Part shown: piece by piece, positions 6,062 to 11,187 of the stretch | Layout of the letters: each line of letters starts with the position of its first letter | Position numbering within the stretch: the first letter of the stretch is position 1 | DNA from: Bacillota bacterium | GTDB lineage: Bacteria > Bacillota > Dethiobacteria > Dethiobacterales > Dethiobacteraceae | Reading direction: 5' to 3' | Assembly: GCA_024650095.1 (NCBI GenBank) | Contig: JANKMV010000038.1 | Location: 1 to 11,187 of the forward strand | Length of the DNA: 11,187 nucleotides | Notes under the pieces: generated by a model | Seen by the model: only the letters and a program-made list of their open reading frames with translations | What the model was told of the DNA's origin: nothing | The model's database searches: none | Position numbers and translations under genes: made by a program

Positions 6062-8248
6062 TTATTGTGAAGTTACGCTTTCTCCAGCTATTTTGCCAGA
6101 AACAATAATGTCTGAAATTGCATTACCGCCTAGACGGTTACCCGCATGGAAACCACCTGTTACTTCACCAGCAGCATAGAGCCCTTCAATAATTTCCCCG
6201 TCACTGTTTAAGACACGACGAGCTGTATCAATTACTAATCCACCCATCGTATGGTGAGTTGACGGAGCCAAATAGCGAACCGATAACATCCCTTCCTCGT
6301 TGAAGGTGCCATCCTCATTATAATTACCGATTTCTCTAGTTGCAGTAGACTTTGGAACATCGAGTTTATCGAGGGCTCCACTGCGTACGGCTTCATCATA
6401 TTCAATTATCGTGTTTTTAATAGTGTCTGTATCAATCTCTAACATTTCAGCAGCTTCTTCAAGTGTACAGAAATATTCCCTACCTGGACGATTATTCTCG
6501 CTGGTCCTGTCTCCTCCATTACTCAGTTGAATGAAGAGGCCATTTTCTCCGCCATGATCAAACGCGCCTTGAGCAAGAACATCACGTTCAGCACTTTCAT
6601 TTACAAATCTTTTTCCTGCATTTTCAGTACCAGCTGGGCTTATGAAAATAACGGTTTCCCCAGTACCACCGGCAAGATGACCTGTATTCGCCCATCCTAT
6701 AGGCATTAATTGCGTATAGCCCATACCCGTTGTAACGGCACCTACAGCCTCAGCCATAGTAATTCCTTCACCCATAGCAAGGGAACGATTTGTTGTTTTA
6801 ATGTTTGGACTTAAATTTTTCCAATACTCGTTAGTATTCATAACCATATCTATATTGTGTGCATAGCCACCGGTTGCAAGGATTACACCTAATTCTGCAG
6901 TTATCTCTACTTCTGTCCCATCAAACTGAACAGCTTTTACCCCAGTGATTCTGCCATTAGAATCAGTAACAAGATCAGTTGCTTTTGTTCTGTACATTAC
7001 AGTATTTTTATCATTTGCACTTAGTACAGTATTTAATGGAACAGCAAAATATGTTCCCCACCTGTCTTCATGTACTTCACCATTTACTTCTGCACCGGCC
7101 CAACGGATAATTCTTTGCCACATGCAGCCAATCAAAGTGCCTGCTCCGCTCTCATTGTTGAATAATGAGCCTTGATCCTCAAACCACACTTTTGTTGGTT
7201 CAGCTCCATGACACATGGAATATACTAAATCATAGTCTGAATATATCCATTCAGTTTTATCGTTATTTAAACGAAGCCCACCATAGTAAGTTTGGAAAAT
7301 ATGCAACTCTACAGTACTAAATACTGTTAATTCAGATTCTGTTGCACCGGCAGCCAATTTAGGCTCTGCCCATTTTAGATAATCACTAATTTGCTCTTTT
7401 AGTTTTTTCAAGGTTTCTAGGTATTCTGGGTGAACACCTCTATCAGGCAAATTATAGTCACTTACCGTTTCAACAGCATCAGAATCTGTAATTGCTTCAT
7501 CAAATGACTTTTCACTCCAATTGAGTATTGTACGCAATGTCTCAATACGACCCTGATCAGATTTTATTTTATCATATGTTTCACCTGTAGGCTCATAAAA
7601 ACCGGTAGTAGCGTCAGGATCATTTACATCCCAAACCAATGCCTCTATAACACCTTGCATAGAGCAACCTGAAACGAGAGTATTACCACCAAGATTCGTT
7701 TCCTTTTCAATAATAACAACTGTAGCTCCATTCTGAGCGGCGGCTGCTGCGGCAGTCATACCGGCACCACCACCACCAACAACAACAACATCAAATGTAT
7801 CCGTTATTTTTTCTCCAGCTGTAAGTTCAAATGGCACTCTACCAGTACGCAGGTTATCTATATCGCATCCTGCCTGAAGAGCAGCATCTTCAACTGCGCG
7901 CAATATAGCGTTGCTAGTTAGAGTAGCACCAGAAACCAAATCTATGCCTGTTGATGTATGGCTTTTTATGTAATCAAACATTATGTCAAATGCTGGTGTG
8001 CTGACATGTGCGGTTTCATTAGAACTTATTAATTCAATATCTGTAATTGCATCTTCTGAGAAGGTTACATCAAGAACAATTTCACCATTAAATCCCACAC
8101 CTTTACCTGTTAACGTACCGGGAGTAAAAGAAATTTCTGGTTGTTCCCCGCCCTGGTTTTCTTCGTTGCTGCATCCAATAAGAGATAACACTAAAATGAA
8201 AATTAACACCAAAACCAAAACTCTTTTTGAACTGGGCATCTTAAACAC
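6062..8248 (-). CDS. Lipoprotein FMN/FAD reductase of the fumarate/urocanate reductase family
   Basis: A 728-residue flavoprotein predicted to be anchored outside the membrane and to reduce an unsaturated carboxylate. The start is GTG at 8248, 9 bases after AAGGAGG; the ATG at 8239 is too far from that site. A signal peptide with lipobox SLIGC gives lipidated Cys26. Residues about 40-132 are an FMN_bind domain with DLVSGATLTS (SGAT at 106-109), the motif whose Thr receives covalent FMN from ApbE-type transferases. The FAD-binding domain begins VVVVGGGGAG (158-163). Near the C-terminus, HHTMGG (His665-His666), GNRLGG (Arg705) and AERD (Arg555) match substrate-binding and proton-relay positions of flavocytochrome c fumarate reductase. 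Where fumarate reductases have QxHP, this protein has QLMP (Met515), so the substrate is probably not fumarate. No haem motif (CxxCH) is present, so electrons likely arrive through the bound FMN. It has its own promoter and no partner gene beside it. Confidence 0.88.
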   Translation of the reverse strand: MFKMPSSKRVLVLVLIFILVLSLIGCSNEENQGGEQPEISFTPGTLTGKGVGFNGEIVLDVTFSEDAITDIELISSNETAHVSTPAFDIMFDYIKSHTSTGIDLVSGATLTSNAILRAVEDAALQAGCDIDNLRTGRVPFELTAGEKITDTFDVVVVGGGGAGMTAAAAAAQNGATVVIIEKETNLGGNTLVSGCSMQGVIEALVWDVNDPDATTGFYEPTGETYDKIKSDQGRIETLRTILNWSEKSFDEAITDSDAVETVSDYNLPDRGVHPEYLETLKKLKEQISDYLKWAEPKLAAGATESELTVFSTVELHIFQTYYGGLRLNNDKTEWIYSDYDLVYSMCHGAEPTKVWFEDQGSLFNNESGAGTLIGCMWQRIIRWAGAEVNGEVHEDRWGTYFAVPLNTVLSANDKNTVMYRTKATDLVTDSNGRITGVKAVQFDGTEVEITAELGVILATGGYAHNIDMVMNTNEYWKNLSPNIKTTNRSLAMGEGITMAEAVGAVTTGMGYTQLMPIGWANTGHLAGGTGETVIFISPAGTENAGKRFVNESAERDVLAQGAFDHGGENGLFIQLSNGGDRTSENNRPGREYFCTLEEAAEMLEIDTDTIKNTIIEYDEAVRSGALDKLDVPKSTATREIGNYNEDGTFNEEGMLSVRYLAPSTHHTMGGLVIDTARRVLNSDGEIIEGLYAAGEVTGGFHAGNRLGGNAISDIIVSGKIAGESVTSQ

Positions 8249-8287
8249 CTGAATCAACCTCCTTCTCAAAATACAATCCCTGTTAAT

Positions 8288-8316
8288 AGAATAGCAAATA
8301 AAGTTATTTCTGTCAA
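8288..8316 (-). promoter_or_regulatory. Strong sigma-A promoter of the reductase gene
   Basis: On the minus strand: a perfect TTGACA (-35, 8311-8316), exactly 17 bp of spacer, then TATTCT (-10, 8288-8293). The start would be near 8281, giving a leader of about 33 nt before the GTG at 8248. A palindrome covers the -35 box. Confidence 0.78.
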
Positions 8317-8328
8317 TCATTTGATTGA
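8313..8328. promoter_or_regulatory. Palindrome over the -35 box, possible operator
   Basis: TCAATCA-TT-TGATTGA has 7-base arms that are perfect complements with a 2-base centre. It overlaps four bases of the TTGACA box of the reductase promoter, a position where a bound dimer would block polymerase. The regulator is unknown. Confidence 0.45.
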
Positions 8329-8428
8329 GCGGGAATAATAGGTCATAGGTGATTTTCACCACCGAAACCAGTCCTACTACATAGGGAGGCTTTTTATGCC
8401 CAATAATAACCAGAACTAAAAATAGGCA

Positions 8429-8451
8429 CAAAAAAACCCCTAAAAAGAGGT
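8429..8451 (-). terminator. Terminator after the antitoxin-nuclease fusion gene, possible attenuator
   Basis: Read leftward: ACCTCT (8451-8446), loop TTTT, AGGGGT (8441-8436), running into seven T residues (8436-8430). The stem has six pairs, one of them G-U. The 5' arm can also pair with AAGAGG just upstream (8479-8474), which would prevent the terminator. Confidence 0.6.
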
Positions 8452-8577
8452 GTTGTGCAAATCTTGCCACCCTCCTCTTGGTCAAAGGGGTAATCACATT
8501 TCCACAACAGATGTTAAAGCCGCTGTGATGCCAAATCATCATATTTGTGGCTTGAGAAGTCTATCTCTCACCTATTC

Positions 8578-9345
8578 TTAAAACAATTCGCTAAACAACT
8601 CTTTCACGTCTATAGATAACCCTTTAAATATAAGTGAGCGTACAATATCTCCTTTTTCAAATGTCTTAATATTGTCAATATCATGGTTAGCGAAGCTATA
8701 TAAAATAATCGTTTCCTTCTTTGCATCAATAATCCAGTATTCCTTGACGGTCGATAACATATAGGAATTTAACTTATCAATCATATCCTTGCTTCGAGTA
8801 CTATCCGATAGTATTTCGACCACCAAATCAGGTGTACCCATATAGCGACCCTTCTCGGTAATATTGTTTTCAAGGTCGCAGGCGATTAGAATATCGGGTT
8901 GGACAACATCCGGTGTTTTTATCTCTTTCTTTTTTAAATGGACATCAAAAGGAGCGAGAAACACCCGGCATTTTTTACCTTTCAAATATTCGTTAAAGAC
9001 AAGATGCATTCGTCCAAGTATCTCCTGATGGAAAATGTTTGGAGACGCTAATAAATAGATTTCACCATTGATCAATTCCATACGGATTGTGCTTTTTTCA
9101 CTAATTTCCAAAAACTCTTCATACGATACTTTTTTCCCGCCATATTGATAGTCTAATGCTTTTTCCCGTACGGCAAAATACTGCTCAATATCTGTTACGT
9201 ATGGTGTAAACCTGGCAATTTTATTGCCATTTTTCGTTATGACCACATCATTTTGCTGTTCAACGTAGTCTAAATATTTGCCTAAATTTTGTTTAAGCTC
9301 AGTCGCAGTGACTACAAGACCTTCTTTAAAATTTATTGTACTCAT
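8578..9345 (-). CDS. Phd/YefM-type antitoxin domain fused to a Uma2-type (DUF820) nuclease domain
   Basis: A 255-residue two-domain protein. Residues about 9-50 (VTATELKQNLGKYLDYVEQ, then DVVITKNGNKIARFTPY) match the Phd/YefM antitoxin fold, which normally binds DNA and neutralises a toxin. Residues about 75-245 match Uma2/DUF820 proteins of the PD-(D/E)XK nuclease-like fold: MELINGEIY, VVQPDILIACD (Asp151), GTPDLVVEILS (Glu177) and KEYWIID. The acidic catalytic positions appear intact. The start ATG at 9343-9345 follows GGAGGTGATC, a near-perfect match to the 16S rRNA tail, with 7 bases between GGAGG and the ATG. A stand-alone toxin gene is not adjacent, so this is not a standard two-gene toxin-antitoxin pair. 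The N-terminal domain may target or autoregulate the nuclease; the biological role of Uma2 proteins is poorly known. Confidence 0.82.
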   Translation of the reverse strand: MSTINFKEGLVVTATELKQNLGKYLDYVEQQNDVVITKNGNKIARFTPYVTDIEQYFAVREKALDYQYGGKKVSYEEFLEISEKSTIRMELINGEIYLLASPNIFHQEILGRMHLVFNEYLKGKKCRVFLAPFDVHLKKKEIKTPDVVQPDILIACDLENNITEKGRYMGTPDLVVEILSDSTRSKDMIDKLNSYMLSTVKEYWIIDAKKETIILYSFANHDIDNIKTFEKGDIVRSLIFKGLSIDVKELFSELF

Positions 9346-9533
9346 ATGATCACCTCCGATAATATTTTATCACAATAGACGATTACATGCTACTATATCG
9401 TGCATTATATATTGATATATTGTGCGAAATATTATAAAATTTTACACTAAATTAATAAACGGAAATGCAAAGATGAGCACTCCTTACCCAACTAGGTAAG
9501 GGTGCTCTTATGTAATTAGGATGCGCTACTGCC
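9346..9533. promoter_or_regulatory. AT-rich upstream region of the fusion gene with direct repeats
   Basis: It holds a tandem ATATATTG (9407-9414, 9415-9422) and two copies of ATAT(C/T)GTGC starting at 9395 and 9417, 22 bp apart, that is, two helical turns. Phd-like domains usually bind repeats of this kind in their own promoters. TATAAT-like boxes occur on the minus strand (around 9433-9440 and 9405-9412), but no convincing -35 is present, so the promoter is not placed. Confidence 0.4.
9475..9507 (-). terminator. Hairpin terminator after the NSS transporter gene
   Basis: GAGCAC/GTGCTC and CCTTACC/GGTAAGG form a 13-bp stem with a single bulged base and a short loop (9475-9507). Leftward it is followed by ATCTTTGCATTT, a weak U-tract. 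It lies 27 bp after the transporter stop. Confidence 0.7.
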
Positions 9534-10874
9534 CTAGCCAATGATTCCCGATATAAAAATGTAGAGTATGACCACCGGCATAATATAGCGAATTAAGAAG
9601 GACCAGATTTTGGCTAAGGCAAACCGAGGTGACCCTTTTTTAATTTCGCTAACTGCTTTCTGTGTGCCCCAGACCCAGCCGAGGAAGATCACGATTAATA
9701 ATCCGCCCACAGGAAGGAATATACTTGATGTGATAAAGTCCATAAAATCTAGGATAGAAAAATTCAATATTGTGAAATGCGCTAAAACCCCCTGAGATAA
9801 AGTGGCGGGAAGACCAAACGCAAAAACTGCAAGGCCCATTGTAATGGCTGCTTTTTTTCGGCTCCAACCGATTTGGTCAACAATATAGGCAGCCGTCACT
9901 TCCAGCAGCGAAACAGCTGAAGTGAGCGCGGCAAAGGCAAGCATCACAAAAAAGAGGCTTGACCAAAAAATAGACGCTGGCAGGGTATTGAAAATTGCGG
10001 GCAAAGTAACGAAAACAACTGCCGGTCCGATCCCGGGTTCTATATTGAAAACAAACATGGCCGGGATCACTATCAAGCCCATTAATATTGCGATTCCCAC
10101 ATCCGAAACACCAATGATCAAAGCACTTTTTGGAATATCTTCTTCATCTGAAAGATAGCTACCGTACGTTAGAATCGCTCCCATTCCTAAACTGAAGCTG
10201 AAAAATACCTGCCCCAATGCGTCTAAAGCCGTGTTGAAATTGATCAAAGCCAAGTTTGGGCGAAAAAACCAGATCACACCCTCGATAGCCCCATCCAGTG
10301 TGAGAGTCCTAATGAGCAAGACAAGCAGTATCATGACAATACTGGGCATCACAATTTTACTGATTCGCTCGATGCCTCCTGTTACGCCTACTAGAACGAT
10401 GACGACTGTAAGCAAAATAAATAAACCTTGCCCGAACACGGGGACTGTAGGACTGCTGATTAGCTGTTGATTAATTGCGGTGAGCCCAATACTATCAAGG
10501 CCGGTGAAAATTCCAAGCACACTGCCCAAAAAGTAGATGACGGCCCATCCCGCAATAACTGAATAGAATGAAAGGATAATAAAGACGGTTATCAGACTAA
10601 AAACGCCAATCAACCACCATTTTGTTCGCGGGGCTAAGACAGAAAATGTTGTCACAACATTTTTACGACTAGCTCTGCCTAATGATAGTTCAGCTATAAT
10701 CAGTGGAACCCCCACAATAATTACAATTAGCAAAAATAGTAACACAAAAGCACCGCCGCCGCTTTGTACCACCACAGTAGGAAAACGCCAGACATTGCCA
10801 AGGCCGACAGCAGAGCCTACTGTTGCCAATATAAACCCCAAACGCGAGTTCCATTGTTCTCTTTTGCCGCTCAT
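9534..10874 (-). CDS. NSS-family (LeuT-like) sodium-coupled amino-acid transporter
   Basis: A 446-residue membrane protein of the neurotransmitter:sodium symporter family, which imports amino acids or amines with Na+. The start at 10874 is chosen over an in-frame ATG at 10901 because GGGAGGAG lies just before it, and because the numbering then coincides with LeuT: MSGKREQW aligns with the LeuT N-terminus, and A22-V23-G24-L25-G26-N27 and R30-F31-P32 fall at the same residues. These form the unwound part of helix 1 and the sodium sites. The helix 6 motif FSFSLGMGAILTYGSYL is present, as is the helix 8 pair Thr-Ser in AALTSAVSLLE that completes the second sodium site. Eleven or twelve hydrophobic segments are seen; the short C-terminus suggests the 11-helix bacterial subtype. 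The substrate cannot be deduced. It is a single-gene unit with its own terminator. Confidence 0.92.
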   Translation of the reverse strand: MSGKREQWNSRLGFILATVGSAVGLGNVWRFPTVVVQSGGGAFVLLFLLIVIIVGVPLIIAELSLGRASRKNVVTTFSVLAPRTKWWLIGVFSLITVFIILSFYSVIAGWAVIYFLGSVLGIFTGLDSIGLTAINQQLISSPTVPVFGQGLFILLTVVIVLVGVTGGIERISKIVMPSIVMILLVLLIRTLTLDGAIEGVIWFFRPNLALINFNTALDALGQVFFSFSLGMGAILTYGSYLSDEEDIPKSALIIGVSDVGIAILMGLIVIPAMFVFNIEPGIGPAVVFVTLPAIFNTLPASIFWSSLFFVMLAFAALTSAVSLLEVTAAYIVDQIGWSRKKAAITMGLAVFAFGLPATLSQGVLAHFTILNFSILDFMDFITSSIFLPVGGLLIVIFLGWVWGTQKAVSEIKKGSPRFALAKIWSFLIRYIMPVVILYIFISGIIG

Positions 10875-10982
10875 GACACTCCTCCCTCTCTTGTCACCCA
10901 TTAGAGTGCCTCAGAGGAGCCAAGATTATCAGTGCGGGCGCAGTAAAATGCTGCCACGGACAATGCTAGAGCGTAAACAATT

Positions 10983-11018
10983 ATGTGACAGGGATGAATA
11001 AAACATACCCTGTCACAT
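10983..11018 (-). terminator. 11-bp stem hairpin between the right-edge gene and the transporter
   Basis: The arms ATGTGACAGGG (10983-10993) and CCCTGTCACAT (11008-11018) are perfect complements around a 14-base loop. It begins 7 bases after the stop codon of the leftward right-edge gene, so it most likely ends that transcript; the T-rich stretch after it on that strand (AATTGTTT) is weak. On the plus strand it is followed by TTTTATATT, but no plus-strand gene precedes it. Confidence 0.75.
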
Positions 11019-11025
11019 TTTTATA

Positions 11026-11187
11026 TTAGGATGCAGCTTGGGGCATCACTTCAAGTAGCGACTTGACTGCTTCCTCTGTCAGTTTATATCCGGTATGTGT
11101 ATCTTCGCTATTCATGATCATACCGTGATAATCTAGAAGAGAAAGTTTATCGTTTGCTTGGCTGCCAAAACAAAATAGCCAATGTCT
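11026..11187 (-). CDS. C-terminal end of an unrecognised gene, 5' part outside window
   Basis: The last 53 codons of a leftward gene that enters from the right edge. The frame is open to the edge and stops with TAA at 11026-11028, just ahead of a hairpin terminator. The visible protein includes RHWLFCFGSQANDKLSLLDY, then a stretch HGMIMNSEDTHTGYKL, and ends in a probable amphipathic helix, TEEAVKSLLEVMPQAAS. No family is recognised from this fragment. The codon pattern and well-placed terminator make a real gene more likely than chance. Confidence 0.6.
   Translation of the reverse strand, partial: RHWLFCFGSQANDKLSLLDYHGMIMNSEDTHTGYKLTEEAVKSLLEVMPQAAS

Larger units (their letters stand above)
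8249..8577. other. 329-bp intergenic region with promoter, palindromes and attenuator-like fold
   Basis: The region between the nuclease-fusion gene and the reductase gene. The reductase frame stays open through it on the minus strand, but it contains a strong promoter (8288-8316), a terminator (8429-8451) and several paired segments, so I regard it as noncoding. Further inverted pairs are GGTGA-TTT-TCACC (8348-8360) and ATCACA/TGTGAT (8493-8498, 8524-8529). Confidence 0.55.

Noticed and set aside
8313..8328. FNR/CRP-type site for the palindrome at the reductase promoter
   Set aside because: The half-sites (CAATC..GATTG) run opposite to the FNR consensus TTGAT-N4-ATCAA, so a named regulator is not supported.
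8395..8419. Plus-strand seven-codon reading frame after GGGAGG at about 8384-8389
   Set aside because: The frame is too short and antisense to the leftward units. The ribosome-like site is most easily explained by chance.
8249..8542. N-terminal extension of the reductase frame by about 98 residues from an ATG at 8542
   Set aside because: It would place the lipoprotein signal peptide inside the protein and would include the promoter and a terminator. The GTG at 8248 with AAGGAGG at the right distance explains the start.
10902..10980. Promoter for the NSS transporter gene
   Set aside because: A GATAAT and several TTG-type hexamers occur, but none pairs with a -35 at 16-18 bp, so no promoter is called.

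Overview
The window looks like chromosomal DNA of a low-GC Gram-positive anaerobe (Firmicutes, most likely a Clostridia- or Negativicutes-type lineage). The reasons are AT-rich sequence, strong AGGAGG-type ribosome sites, sigma-A promoters with TTGACA/TATAAT spacing, tight rho-independent terminators, type IV prepilins of the Firmicutes kind, and a secreted lipoprotein flavin reductase of the kind used by anaerobes. No taxon can be fixed from the sequence alone.

Positions 1-4684 carry the most striking layout: two divergent, mirror-image cassettes of minor type IV pilins. Leftward from 2079 come a PilX-like protein, a PilV-like prepilin and a PilW-like prepilin that runs off the left edge inside a (Pro-Pro-Asp)n linker. 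Rightward from 2343 come the same three types in the same order, ending in a PilW-like protein with a proline linker and an extra C-terminal beta-rich domain. The cassettes share a 263-bp control region with back-to-back sigma-A promoters and appear to be paralogous. They probably supply two alternative (or complementary) pilus-tip complexes for assembly machinery encoded outside the window.

Positions 4685-6061 hold a perfect 17-bp stem terminator, a 372-bp gene-free stretch with two perfect palindromes, an unrecognised small multi-pass membrane protein (5057-5524) and its terminator, then the C-terminal remnant of a short-chain dehydrogenase (about 5732-5944) closed by another hairpin.

Positions 6062-11187 are all transcribed leftward. 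They contain a lipoprotein FMN/FAD reductase of the fumarate/urocanate reductase family with its own promoter and a palindrome over the -35 box; a 329-bp intergenic region with a possible attenuator; a fusion of a Phd/YefM-type antitoxin domain to a Uma2-type nuclease domain; an NSS-family (LeuT-like) sodium-coupled amino-acid transporter; and the last 53 codons of an unrecognised gene. These right-hand genes look like independent units and not one pathway.
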